Of a stretch of 64,000 nt of DNA, positions 11,127-22,470 are shown one piece after another (position 1 is the first letter of the stretch; each line of letters starts with the position of its first letter). A program made the position numbers and the translations under genes. A model generated the notes under the pieces. It searched no databases. It saw nothing but the letters and a program-made list of their open reading frames with translations, and was not told the origin of the DNA. The stretch is taken from NCBI RefSeq assembly GCF_004379335.1, contig NZ_CP038013.1:434001-498000 (forward strand), written 5' to 3'. The stretch comes from Spiroplasma gladiatoris (GTDB taxonomy: Bacteria; Bacillota_I; Bacilli_A; Mycoplasmatales; Mycoplasmataceae).

Positions 11127-13091
11127 ATGAAAAAAGTTTTAAGTTTGTTAAGTGCTTTAACTATTGTTGTTTCATCATCTTCATATGTTATCGCGTGTCC
11201 AAAAAAACAAGCAGAAGATGACACAACAGAAAATAATCCTGTTGATGATAAAAACTATGAATATTCTAAAATGGAATATTTACAAGAAGTTACAAAAATT
11301 ATAGATAAAAATATTTTAGAAGCTAAAAATAAATGATTTGAACTTAGTAGTAATAATTCTAATAATGAATTTTTAAACTTTGAGTCTTTAAATGCAACAA
11401 GTTTATTTGAAAGCACAAATTCAAAAAAAATTAGTGATGTATTTAAAAATATTGATGAAACTAAAGAGAATGATTTAATTAAAGATGTTAAATCTAAAAT
11501 TAATTTTGAAGAAATTTCTAAAGAAATAAAAGTTTTAAAAAGCAATGATAAATATAACGCACTAATATCAAATATAAATGATAGTGAATTAATTAAAATT
11601 GATATTGAAGCATTGAAAAACAATGAAGAAGGTTTTTTAAAATTTACTAATATAAATAAAGAAAAAAATGATTTTTTAATTAATTTAAATACAAAAATTA
11701 AGTTTGAATTGAATTACAATGCAGAAAATCAAAGTGTTATTAAAGATAGCAGTGAAGAAATTAATTTAAATTATGTTAATTCTACAGATAAATCTTTAGT
11801 AACATTTTATAACAACAAATTAAATGAAATAAAATATGGCTTTCTAGAAAAAGATAGTGAATATAGCACCATTATAGATAACAGTAGTTCTGAAGAAATA
11901 GATAAATTTATTAATGATGAAGAAACTGTAAAACAAAGACTAAATTCAACACTAAATAACGAGACTTTAAAAGCAAAAATTCTAAATAAATTAACAGTTG
12001 ATGAAACTCTTAAAGATTATGTTTCTGTTGAGTTTAATCCTAGCATTAAAAATTTAGTTGATTTAGATAATTATCAAGCTAAGAATAATAATCAATTATG
12101 AAATTATTCATTAAGTGCAAATAAAAATAAAAAATATAAATGAAAAAATGTTGAAGACACAATTATACCTGATATAGAAAAAAATGAAGATCTATATAAT
12201 TTTATTTTCAAAAAAATTTCAAAAGAAAAAGATAAAAACAATAAATATGAAAAAGTACTTTATGAATATGTAAATAGTAATTTTAAAACTTGAACACAAC
12301 AATACTATAACAGTATTATAAACTATGATAAAAATATATCTGATAGCGCAAAAGCAGCTATTAAAACAACTACTAATTTAGGGTTGTATAATTTATCAGG
12401 ATTACAATTAATAATTCAAAAAGATCAACCAAATGAACTTAAAGTTGATTTATCTGAATTTTATATTGCAGCAGGTCTTAATATTTCAAATGAAGATATT
12501 ACAAGTGAAAGTTTAAATGAAAACTCAGTATTATTTAAATCGATTATTGAAAATTTATCAAAGGGTATTAATGCTTATCATAAAGTATTTGGTATTGAAG
12601 ATACAAAAGATAGTTATAGTCTTGCTGCTTTTAACGGACAATTAAATGAAACAGACAATATCTGACAAAGTTTTGATCGTAAATATATATCAGGAGCAGA
12701 ATATTCTTCATCTTGAATGTTTGCAGACTCATATTTATATAGAATGAATAAAGCACTATCTTTAGATATTATAGATAGAAGTGATAGTGGTATAGAAATA
12801 CAATCAAAAGCTAGAAAACAATTATTTGATGAAGGAAATCAATCAATATATAAATGAGAATTTCAATCAAAAATTGATATTTACTTATACATTCGTAATG
12901 AAATTAATGGTATGGGTTTTGTAGTTGATAATTTCAATAATGGTGGAAGTACTCAAACAGCCGATATAGGTTTTAATTTGAACTTTATAAATGTTACCTT
13001 TGTAACTGATAAAGTATGAAAAAAACCAGCTAATTATAATCAATACACAAGTCCCAAATTTGTAATATTTGAGAATAAAAGAACTAAGTAA
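11127..13091 (+). CDS. Large lipoprotein, distant paralog of the 17.6-22.1 kb pair
   Basis: A 654-residue lipoprotein: signal peptide MKKVLSLLSALTIVV, lipobox VIAC with Cys24, then an acidic linker (EDDTTENN). It aligns by eye with the two lipoproteins at 17655 and 20119: DKYNALISNINDSELI matches DEKYNILTGGIDEDNLI, and YQAK, W-K-N/D and LY(N/D)(F/Y)IFK(K/D)ISK blocks recur in order. Ten or so TGA codons are read as Trp. No catalytic motif seen. It is probably a surface antigen or a binding protein. An IS element has landed within 85 bases of its start codon, and its transcription may now depend on the IS end or on the T16 tract. Confidence 0.88.
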
Positions 13092-13109
13092 AACATAATA
13101 CTATTTTAA

Positions 13110-13146
13110 AAACATTTATTAATTTTATTAATAAATGTTTTTTTAT
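13110..13146 (+). terminator. Rho-independent terminator
   Basis: AAACATTTATTAA and TTAATAAATGTTT form a 13-bp stem with loop TTTTA and a T-run, 19 bases after the lipoprotein stop. Confidence 0.85.
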
Positions 13147-13289
13147 GTAAAAAGTAGTATTTTTAACACGTAGTATTTTTTTTTAATTGTATAAATTATC
13201 ATCAAACTTTTATTATTTACTATTTTTTATTTTTAAACTAAAAAAAATTACTAAGTATTATAAAATAATAAAGATAAGGGGAATAAATT

Positions 13290-14201
13290 ATGAATAACAA
13301 ATCGGGAATATTTTTAGTTAACAAACCTTTAAATATAACTTCAAACGAATTAATTCAAAGAATAAAAAATAAGTTTCATATTAAAAAAATAGGGCACGCT
13401 GGAACATTAGATCCAATTGCAACTGGTTTAATGGTAGTGTTAACAAACCAAGCTACAAAAATCTCAAATTACTTATTAAAAGCAGATAAAGTTTATATTG
13501 TAGAGATGAAATTGTTTAAAAAAACAGATACAGGAGATATAACAGGTAAAGTAATTGAAAGTCAAGAATTTCAAAAAATATCAAAAAAAGATGTTGAGTT
13601 AATTGTAGATAAATATAATGGATATATTTATGACCAATACCCTCCAATTTATTCAGCTATAAAAGTTAATGGAAAAAAATTATATGAATATGCTAGAAAT
13701 GATCAAGAAGTTGAATTAAAACCTAGAACTGTAACTATTAATGAATGTGAGTTAATTAATTTTGATCAAAAAATGGGAATAATAAAATTAAAAGTTAATT
13801 GTAGTAAAGGCACTTATATTCGTAGTTTAGTTCAAGATTTTGCTAATGAAATTGGTTGCTTATCTACAGTCAGTTCCTTAGAAAGAACTGGATCTGGAGA
13901 ATTTAACTTAAGTCAGGCAAAAACAGTTGACCAATTGCAAGAAAGTGATTTAATAAGTATGTATGATGGTTTAATTCAAAATAATCATGCTTTAATCGAA
14001 TATCACAAAATTAGAGACATCATTCAAGGAAGAGCAATAACTTTAACTGGTAGAAGTGATGAAGTTGTGTTTTTAATAAATGATAAAAAAAATGTTTTAG
14101 CAATTTATAAGTGAGTTGCAAAAGACCTATACACTTGTCAAAGAGGTTTGTGAGATGAACAACTAGAATTAGAACTAACAGAAGCTGAAAAGGATTTTTA
14201 A
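13290..14201 (+). CDS. truB: tRNA pseudouridine(55) synthase TruB
   Basis: A 303-residue enzyme that makes pseudouridine 55 in the T-loop of tRNAs. The N-terminal block GIFLVNKP and the catalytic loop GHAGTLDPIATG with Asp41 are typical, as are YPPIYSAIKVNGKKLYEYAR and the KCSKGTYIRSL-type block (here NCSKGTYIRSLVQD). The length is normal and the C-terminal PUA-like part is short. RBS AAGGGGA. The stop codon directly abuts the ATG of ribF (no gap), so the two are translationally coupled; truB-ribF is a common Firmicutes pair, usually followed by rpsO. Confidence 0.97.
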
Positions 14202-14954
14202 ATGCAATTAATTGATATTGATTTTACAAAATTAAATTATAATTTCAATAAAAAAAATACAATTTGTATTGGATTTTTTGATGGTGTTCATAAATTACAT
14301 CAAAAAATTATGTTAAAAACTAAAAGTATTGCAAAAGAAAATAATGAATCTTTTTCTATCATGACTTTTTCAAAAAAAGTTAGCGATTTTTTAAAAAATC
14401 AATCTAATAATTTGCAATCAAAAAAAGTTAAATATCAAATTTTACAAAATTTATTTGAACCTGATTATTTATTTGAAATTCAAGTTAATAAAAAAACAAT
14501 ATCAAAAAGCAAATCTGAGTTTATATCTTATTTAAAAGATATACTAAACGCAAATCACATAATTGTTGGTAGTGATTTTACATTTGGATATAAAAGAGAA
14601 GGTAAAATTGATGATTTATACGAAGCTTTTGGCAAAGAAAATGTTTATGTATTTAATCGAAATTTTAATTATTCAACAAGTAATTTAAAGCAATTACTTT
14701 ATGAAGGTAAAATAGAACAATTAAATGATAAAATTGGATATTTTTATAAAGTAATTTTAAAAAAAATTCCTAATAAATCAAATACTTATAAAATCCATCA
14801 AAGTAATTCAATACTTAAAAATGGTTATTATCTTTGTTCGATAAATAATAAAGAAATTAAAATAAAATTTGAAAATAATGTTACTTATTTAAAAAACGAA
14901 TTTAATTATTTTGATAGTATTAGTATCGAAATAATTAAATATTTAAATAAGTAA
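14202..14954 (+). CDS. ribF: RibF-type FAD synthetase with degenerate kinase half
   Basis: A 250-residue protein starting on the base after the truB stop. The nucleotidyltransferase half is clear: CIGFFDGVHKLHQ (residues 22-34, GFFDGVH motif), then VGSDFTFGYKREG and STSNLKQLLYEGKIEQLN. Bifunctional RibF is usually over 300 residues with a C-terminal riboflavin kinase barrel carrying a G-x-P-T-x-N motif. Here the last 85 residues are short, and I see no such motif, only a poor remnant (NGYYLCSINNKEIKIKF). It probably adenylates FMN to FAD; riboflavin kinase activity is doubtful. Confidence 0.88.
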   Translation: MQLIDIDFTKLNYNFNKKNTICIGFFDGVHKLHQKIMLKTKSIAKENNESFSIMTFSKKVSDFLKNQSNNLQSKKVKYQILQNLFEPDYLFEIQVNKKTISKSKSEFISYLKDILNANHIIVGSDFTFGYKREGKIDDLYEAFGKENVYVFNRNFNYSTSNLKQLLYEGKIEQLNDKIGYFYKVILKKIPNKSNTYKIHQSNSILKNGYYLCSINNKEIKIKFENNVTYLKNEFNYFDSISIEIIKYLNK

Positions 14955-15059
14955 TTTTTTTTATAAAAGTAGTTTTAAATGTATAAAAAAATTTAATAAT
15001 ATGTAAAATAAAATATATTATTTACAATAAAAAAAACAAAAGAATAAAAATAGAAAAAA

Positions 15060-15610
15060 ATGTTAAGTTTTTTATCAATAATATCAATTATTTTAACTTC
15101 ATTTTCTTTCATGTTAAATGGAACTATTTTAAGTAATATAGATTTACAATCTAATAATAAATTAACTAGAAGTAGTGTATGAGAGTAAAAAATATAGTTC
15201 ACTCTGTATATGCAGACCTACAGGAACCGAATTGAAAAATAATTATAAAACAGAAATTTTATCAGCAACTTCATATGAATGGTTTAATTTTAGCTCTAAT
15301 AAAAAAATTATAAAAATTATTGGTAAATACGATTTAAAAACAAATACAAACACAGTTTCAAATTCAAATTATTAATTAAGCTTAGATGAAGGTGGGTCTT
15401 CTGAAAATCAAAAAGTTTGAATTTTTAAATATATAAAGAGTGTTTGAAGAGGTTGACTCATCAAACATCTGAAAAATCTACTAAAGTAAATGATAGATAC
15501 ACACCTCAAATGGAAGTGATGCGATTGAAGTTGAATCATATTTTTATGCGAGAACTGCAGTCGTTGTACACCATTGTGAAACAAATTCTAAAATTATAAA
15601 AGTTGATTTT
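15060..15610 (+). pseudogene. Decayed secreted-protein gene
   Basis: A signal peptide (MLSFLSIISIILTSFSF, from 15060) runs into a stop near 15185. In the next frame a body segment continues (15175-15375, for example SATSYEWFNFSSNKK), then further frames give Trp-rich pieces up to about 15600. The original was a secreted protein placed directly upstream of an ABC transporter locus that is also decayed. Confidence 0.6.
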
Positions 15611-15631
15611 ATTCTTTTAGAGAGGTGAGTT

Positions 15632-16460
15632 ATGATAAAAATTAGTAATTTAAATAAAAAATTTTATTCTGTCAAGTATAGTAAATATACTTTGTCAATT
15701 ATATAATGAGTTTTTTTATTCTAACTTTATACATAGAGGATTATATTTATAATGTAAATAAAGACTTTAAAGAAGTTTTTGTTAATGAAAATATTGATTT
15801 TGATGTCAAAAATGTAGAAATTTTAGGTATTTTTGGACCTAATGGTGTAGGAAAAACCACTTTATTATGTCAAATAATGAGATTTTTAAAGCCGATAAGT
15901 GGTGAAATAATTGTTGATGATATTAATTCTTAAATTAATCATATAAATTTATGGATAAAGTTTGTTTTGTAGCCGGAGAAATAAAATTATATGAAAATAT
16001 GAAAGTAAAACAATTTTTTAAATTTTCTAAAATATTAGAACATAATTATGAAGAAAGCTTTTTTAGTAATTTAATTAAATTATTTATTTAGATTTAAATA
16101 AAAAAATTAAAGACTTATCAAAAGGAAACAAGCAAAAAGTGTCATTGATTTGTGCTTTAATGAATAAACCAAACTTACTTATTTTAGACGGGCCTACATC
16201 AGGCTTAGACTCAGTTTTACAAGAAGTTTTAAAAAATTTAATTTAAAATTAAAAAAATAGGTACTACTATACTAATTTGTTCTCATATTTTTGAAGAAGT
16301 TGTTAGTTTATGTGATCGAGTAATTTTTTAAAAAAAGAAAAATAGTTAGAGAATTTGAATTATTAGATATGAAATTGGATACAATTAAAAATGAATTTGA
16401 AACAATTTCTATTATAGAAGATGAAATAAAAGAAATTGAAGATATTTTTAATAATGAAAA
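15632..16460 (+). pseudogene. Decayed ABC transporter ATPase gene
   Basis: Starts with a good GAGAGGTGA site and ATG at 15632 (MIKISNLNKKFYS), which stops within 20 codons. The ATPase is then legible in pieces: Walker A FGPNGVGKTTLL (about 15835), signature LSKGNKQKVSLICALMNKP (about 16118) and Walker B LLILDGPTSGLD (about 16175), separated by several frameshifts and stops. It belongs to the ABC-2 type (bacteriocin/antibiotic exporter) ATPases by its GPTSGLD block. Confidence 0.8.
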
Positions 16461-17392
16461 ATAATACTAATATTAATAAATTGATAAAAGTTCATTTAAT
16501 TCTAAATAATGGGATGATAAATATTTTTCACATTACTAATGTTTTTTATAGTTACTATTTTATTAAAACTGTTATTTCAACTCATTTTCCTTTTGCAAAA
16601 ACACCTTATATTGCAGACATTATTGTAAGTGGTCAACAAAATAAAGGTAGCAATAATACAAGTAGTAGTGAAGATAGTGTGTTTAGCATTTATTCTATTA
16701 TCTGTTGACTGCTTTTAATGTACCTTTTATTGTATTATTTTTAATTTTTAATATATATTTTATTAATAAATATACTATTAAAGACATAAATAGGGGATGT
16801 ATTTCTATATTTTTATCATTAAGCGCTTATAGAAATAAAGTTATTCTTTAAAAATTATTAACAACTCTAATAATTAATACAATAAAATTTTTACCTTATT
16901 ATCTAATAATTATCATATTTTCTTTAATAGCAAAAGATTCTAGCTTATATATTGGTTATGCGATATTTTATGGAATTCAGTTTTTTATGTTTATTTTATT
17001 ATTGAGTTCAATTATATTCTTGCTATCAACAATTTTTAATGAAAATAGCGTAATATTAACAATTTGTAATTACACATTTGTTGCTTTTATTTTACTAACA
17101 TGATTATTTAACTTAATTAGTTATATTTTAGAAGATAATATAAAAGCTTTAAAGTATATAAAATATATTTCACCTCAATCACAAATTTTAAGTTTTAAGA
17201 TTTGACTCAAAATCAAGTAAAATACTTGAAGAATATAGTTATGAAGATTATAAAGTTAAAGTCACTCAAGATGCTATTAAAAAACTAAACTAAATTTTAA
17301 GTACTTTAACATTATCAATTTATTTAGGATTAACAGCATTAATGGGTTGATTTACAATTAAACAATTTAATAACAAAGATATTAAGAATTAG
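16460..17392 (+). pseudogene. Decayed ABC-2 permease gene
   Basis: Multiple hydrophobic segments in broken frames (for example VFYSYYFIKTVIS near 16540, a long hydrophobic run at about 16720-16860, and LFNLISYILEDNIKALKYIKYISPQSQ at about 17110), ending with a last membrane segment near 17340 and a stop at about 17390. It fits the permease partner of the ATPase remnant upstream. At least three stops or shifts. Confidence 0.65.
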
Positions 17393-17654
17393 TAAAAAGG
17401 ATAGTTATTTATGCTTAAATTCCTTTTTTAAAAATAATCTATAACAAATTCCTACTAAATAAAACCAGTAATTATTTAAATATAATAAGTTTTTGATATA
17501 TATATCTATCAAAAGTACTTTAATATTACTTTTGAATTAAAAATATAATATTTAAAAGTAAAAGATTTATTAAATTTTTTTTCATATTTAAAAATATCAA
17601 CTTATTTATTATTTTTAATAATTATTTATTGTAAAATAAAAAAAAGGAGACAAA
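17393..17654. other. AT-rich intergenic stretch
   Basis: No gene seen. AAGGAGAC 7 bases before the next ATG is the only clear signal. Confidence 0.5.
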
Positions 17655-19637
17655 ATGAAAAGAATTTTAAGTTTATTAGGAGTAATAAGTTTAACTTCAT
17701 CAATAGCGTGTGGAGTTGTTGCTTGTAAAAAAAATCCAAATTCTGAAAATACTGAAGAAAATGGTATTTACAAAGATTATTTATCTACTCTTTCAGAATA
17801 TAAAGGAAAAATTAGAGATATTATTAATGGACAAATTCGATTAGTTCAAAATTCATGACAAATTGATAGTGATCAATCAAAAAATAATAAATTTTTAAAT
17901 ATCACAGTTTTAGAACCAATTTTAAAAGAACTTAGTCCTGTTGAAGATAGTGTTCAAGGAAAAAATGGATCATATCTTCTAAACCAAGTTTTTGAAAAAA
18001 ATAATTTTTTACAAGAATCATATTTTGCTGATTTAAATACTTATTTAGATTTTGATTTAATTAGAAAACAAGTCATTGAATTATCTAAAGATGAAAAATA
18101 TAATATTTTAACTGGTGGTATTGATGAAGATAATTTAATACTTATAAATAGAGAGAAATACGGAGTAAGTGAATCAAACTTTAAACCTGTAGTTAATTAT
18201 GTTCAAGATCAATTAGTAGAAGTTAAGTCAATAGTATATTTTGAACTAAATTATCTTGGAATAGATGGTGTTTTATCAAAGAATGAAGAAAATAAATATG
18301 ATTTTAATTACCAAATATGAACAAAAACAGATGTTCTTGGAGGCTTGAAAAAAAGCTTAGAAGAATTAAAATATAGTCTTTTAATTAATGATGATATTGA
18401 AAAATCTTCAATAATTCAAGAAAATGATGTTACTTCTAATTATGATGATTTAAAAAACAAGTTTATTGATAAGTTTAACAAATTAAGTGATCAAATTTTA
18501 GAAGTTTATAATAAGAATGTTAACGCTTCTGGTTATACTTTTTCATGAGATAAAGAAAGCAAAACACCATTTAATAACTTTGGAGATACTACAGAAGAGG
18601 TTTGAGATTATCAAGCTAAACCTTCTTCTAAAAAAGAATATGCTTGAAAAGATAACAATGATTTATATAAAAACTTAGAAGCAAATCCTGAATTATATGA
18701 TTATATTTTTAAAGATATTTCTAAATCAAAAGATGAAGATGGTGTTGAAACTTCTATTAATAATTATATATACAATGAATTGCCAAATTGATTTAATACT
18801 TATTATTCAAACATAGAATTTGATGCTAATAATGATGAAATATTTAAATCAATTGAAGATACTGATCTAAAAGAAAAAATTATAAAAAAATTAAAATCTA
18901 CTATCGATCTTAAAAGAGTAAGTGTTGGAAGTTTAAAATTAAATATAAGCGGTGTTGAAACTTCTATTAATAATTTAGATATATTAACTGGATTTAGTTT
19001 TGATACAAATGAGGATCTTAGCCAAATCAACAAAGAAAATAAAAACTCAAAAACAGCACTAGGTTTAGCTAAAAATGTTGATAAAGGTTTAAAATCTTAT
19101 AAAAATGTTTTAGGTGTTAGAAAACCTTCAGATTTAAAAAATAACGACTTTAAAGATTATCGTATGTTTGGATTTGATGGTGGTAAATATAATTTATGAG
19201 ACACTTTTGATTGAAATGTAATATTTCGTAATGGAGATTTTTTAATTTTTTTATGAGGACCATTTGTAGAACCACTCAATAGATACTTATCATTAAAAGC
19301 TGACAATAACGAAAGTCAAGTTAACGCAAGAAAAGAACTTTTATCTGAAGGTAATCAAACAAAATTTGATATAGGTTTCCAAACCAAAGAAAGTGCATCG
19401 GGAAGAGGTAGAATTATTAAAGAAGATAATGTTGGTGATTATTGAAATAATGATTATCCTGGATTTATAATAAATGATCAAGGTGGAGGAACAGGTAATT
19501 GATATAATCATTGAGAGTTATCAATTGATTATTTAAGTGTAAGTTTTAAAATTATTGAAAACTTTACTGGAGATAAATATTATTATAATATCTTTGCAAA
19601 TACTGCAGTTATTGAAAAACTAAACAAAAAAGCTTAA
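17655..19637 (+). CDS. Large lipoprotein, tandem copy A
   Basis: A 660-residue lipoprotein: MKRILSLLGVIS signal peptide, lipobox VVAC with Cys24, and a linker (NPNSENTEEN). It is nearly identical to the gene at 20119 (same length, only scattered substitutions) and a distant paralog of the gene at 11127. About a dozen TGA codons are Trp, concentrated in the C-terminal half (YNLWDTFDWNVIF). It contains an exact 26-nt internal repeat (18741 and 18951, coding GVETSINN twice). No enzymatic motif seen; probably a surface antigen. Confidence 0.9.
18741..18976 (+). repeat. 26-nt direct repeat inside lipoprotein gene A
   Basis: GGTGTTGAAACTTCTATTAA plus six more bases occurs at 18741-18766 and 18951-18976, in the same reading frame and 210 bp apart. 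Recombination between them would remove 70 codons in frame. Confidence 0.85.
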
Positions 19638-19685
19638 TCAAATACAAATTAATAAATAATTACACTAAATTAAGTATATTTTAAT

Positions 19686-19722
19686 AAACTACTCTTAAAA
19701 ATTTCTTTAAGAGTAGTTTTTA
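19686..19722 (+). terminator. Rho-independent terminator
   Basis: AAACTACTCTTAAA/TTTAAGAGTAGTTT, a 14-bp stem with a T-run, after lipoprotein gene A. Confidence 0.85.
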
Positions 19723-19849
19723 ATTTATTAACTATTTTATTATTATAAAGTTTATTGTTTTTAAATTCATACCCTATATATTAAACCAACTTATAAGTTG
19801 CAATCTTTTGTATGAATGAATAATTATGTCATACTAATTAATTAATACA

Positions 19850-20043
19850 TTTAAATTTTTAATTGTTTGACGCTATTTAGTAAAAGATTATTCTTTTATC
19901 ATTCATTGATCTATTAAAATTTAATAATCTTTATTTTTTAGTTTATTTTTAAATTTCCTCATTTTAAACCTTCCAATAAAATAATTATAGTTTGGGAAAT
20001 TTTAATTTATTATATATAAGGAAAATATCATATGTTATTGACA
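19850..20043 (-). mobile_element. Right-end fragment of IS1202-like element
   Basis: The last 120 bp or so match the outer right end of the 9565-11043 element almost exactly, through the TGAGGAAATTT region, the AATTATAGTTTGGG stretch and the terminal repeat GTTATTGACA (to 20043). The rest toward 19850 is a decayed start of the transposase gene. No complete element is present. The end lies 75 bases upstream of lipoprotein gene B, as the complete element lies upstream of the 11127 lipoprotein gene. Confidence 0.85.
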
Positions 20044-20118
20044 CAAATTTTTTTATAATATTTACATAGATTGTTTATTTTTTATTTTTTTTTGTTATTC
20101 TATAAAAAAGGAGACAAA

Positions 20119-22101
20119 ATGAAAAGAATTTTAAGTTTATTAGGAGTAATAAGTTTAACTTCATCAATAGCGTGTGGAGTTGTTGCTTGTAAAAAAAATC
20201 CAAATTCTGAAAATACTGAAGAAAATAATAATTACAAAGATTATTTATCTACTCTTTCAGAATATAAAGGAAAAATTAGAGATATTATTAATGGACAAAT
20301 TCGATTAGTTCAAAATTCATGACAAATTGATAGTGATCAATCAAAAAATAATAAATTTTTAAATATCACAGTTTTAGAACCAATTTTAAAAGAACTTAGT
20401 CCTGTTGAAGATAATGTTCAAGGAAAAAATGGAAAATATCTTCTAGACCAAGTTTTTGAAAAAAATAATTCTTTACAAGAATTATATTTTGCTGATTTAA
20501 ATACTTATTTAGATTTTGATTTAATTAGAAAACAAGTCATTGAATTATCTAAAGATGAAAAATACAATATTTTAACTGGTGGTATTGATGAAGATAATTT
20601 AATACTTATAAATAGAGAGAAATACGGAGTAAGTGAATCAAACTTTAAACCTGTAGTTAATTATGTTCAAGATCAATTAGTAGAAGTTAAGTCAATAGTA
20701 TATTTTGAACTAAATTATCTTGGAATAGATGGTGTTTTATCAAAGAATGAAGAAAATAAATATGATTTTAATTACCAAATATGAACAAAAACAGATGTTC
20801 TTGGAGGCTTGAAAAAAAGCTTAGAAGAATTAAAATATAGTCTTTTAATTAATGATGATATTGAAAAATCTTCAATAATTCAAGAAAATGATGTTATTTC
20901 TAATTATGATGATTTAAAAAACAAGTTTATTGATAAGTTTAACAAATTAAGTGATCAAATTTTAGAAGTTTATAATAAGAATGTTAACGCTTCTGGTTAT
21001 ACTTTTTCATGAGATAAAGAAAGCAAAACACCATTTAATAACTTTGGAGATACTACAGAAGAGGTTTGAGATTATCAAGCTAAACCTTCTTCTAAAAAAG
21101 AATATGCTTGAAAAGATAACAATGATTTATATAAAAACTTAGAAGCAAATCCTGAATTATATGATTATATTTTTAAAGATATTTCTAAATCAAAAGATGA
21201 AGATGGTGTTGAAACTTCTATTAATAATTATATATACAATGAATTGCCAAATTGATTTAATACTTATTATTCAAACATAGAATTTGATGCTAATAATGAT
21301 GAAATATTTAAATCAATTAAAGATACTGATATAAAAGAAAAAATCTTTAAAAAATTAAAATCTACTATCGATCTTAAAAGAGTAAGTGTTGGAAGTTTAA
21401 AATTAAATATAAGTGGTGTTGAAACTTCTATTAATAATTTAGATATATTAACTGGATTTAGTTTTGATACAAATGAAGATCTTAGCCAAATCAACAAAGA
21501 AAATAAAAACTCAAAAACAGCACTAGGTTTAGCCGAAAATGTTGATAAAGGTTTAAAATCTTATAAAAATGTTTTAGGCGTTAGAAAACCTTCAGATTTA
21601 AAAAATAACGACTTTAAAGATTATCGTATGTTTGGATTTGATGGTGGTAAATATAATTTATGAGACACTTTTGATTGAAATGTAATATTTCGTAATGGAG
21701 ATTTTTTAATTTTTTTATGAGGACCATTTGTAGAACCACTTAATAGATACTTATCATTAAAAGTTGACAATAACGAAAGTCAAGTTAACGCAAGAAAAGA
21801 ACTTTTATCTGAAGGTAATCAAACAAAATTTGATATAGGTTTCCAAACCAAAGAAAGTGCAGCAGGAAGAGGTAGAATTATTAAAGAAGATAATGTTGAT
21901 TATTATTGGAATAATGACTATCCTGGATTTATAATAAATGATCAAGGTGGAGGAACAGGTAAATGATATAATCATTGAGAGCTATCAATTGATTATTTAA
22001 GTGTAAGTTTTAAAATTGTTGAATCATGAACAAGAGATGAATACTATTATAATATATTTGCAAATACTGCGGTTATTGAAAAACTAAACAAAAAAGCTTA
22101 A
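20119..22101 (+). CDS. Large lipoprotein, tandem copy B
   Basis: A 660-residue near-duplicate of the gene at 17655, with Cys24 lipobox and the same 26-nt internal repeat (21205 and 21415). The start was set at the ATG at 20119 after AAGGAGAC, since the longer open frame upstream has no site. Differences include GIY/NNY near the N-terminus, KNGSYLLNQ/KNGKYLLDQ, and a more diverged last 25 codons (IIENFTGDKYYY against IVESWTRDEYYY). Similarity begins about 15 bases before the ATG and ends at the stop, so the duplication is almost exactly the coding region. Confidence 0.9.
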
Positions 22102-22102
22102 A

Positions 22103-22134
22103 AAAATTACAAATTAAACTTTGTAATTTTTTTT
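22103..22134 (+). terminator. Rho-independent terminator
   Basis: AAAATTACAAA/TTTGTAATTTT with a T-run, directly after lipoprotein gene B. Confidence 0.8.
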
Positions 22135-22143
22135 ATAATAAAA

Positions 22144-22169
22144 AAAACCGCACTAAATCTAAGTGCGGG
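22144..22169 (-). terminator. Terminator of rpsO
   Basis: On the minus strand, CCGCACT/AGTGCGG forms a GC-rich stem followed by a T-run (the A-run at 22138-22147 on the plus strand), 35 bases beyond the rpsO stop. Confidence 0.85.
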
Positions 22170-22203
22170 CTATAAAATTAAAGTAAATTTTTTAAATAAT
22201 AGT

Positions 22204-22470
22204 TTACTTTCTTAATCCTAATTTTTCAATAACAGCTTTATATCTGTTAACATCTTTTTTAAGTAAGTAATTTAATAAATGTCTTCTTTGAGCAACTTTT
22301 TTAACTAAACTTCTAATTGAAGAATAGTCTTTTTTATGTTTTGCTGAATGATCTTGTAAGTTTTTAATATCGCTGGTTAACAATGCGATTTGAACCTCTG
22401 CTTTACCAGTATCTTTGTCATTGTCTCCGAAATTATTAACAATATCTGTTTTTTGTTTACTTGAAACCAT
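22204..22470 (-). CDS. rpsO: 30S ribosomal protein S15
   Basis: An 88-residue protein of normal S15 length with the family landmarks DTGKAEVQIALLT, LQDHSAKHKKDYSSIRSL and RRHLLNYLLKKDVNRYK. S15 binds the central domain of 16S rRNA early in 30S assembly. It is minus-strand here and not next to ribF, whereas in many Firmicutes it follows truB-ribF on the same strand. A decayed second copy lies on the plus strand at 24970-25229. Confidence 0.97.
   Translation of the reverse strand: MVSSKQKTDIVNNFGDNDKDTGKAEVQIALLTSDIKNLQDHSAKHKKDYSSIRSLVKKVAQRRHLLNYLLKKDVNRYKAVIEKLGLRK

Noticed and set aside
11255-11623. A 122-codon frame opposite the 11127 lipoprotein gene
   Set aside because: It is the antisense of a low-complexity, AT-rich coding region; it has no RBS and is fully covered by the lipoprotein gene.
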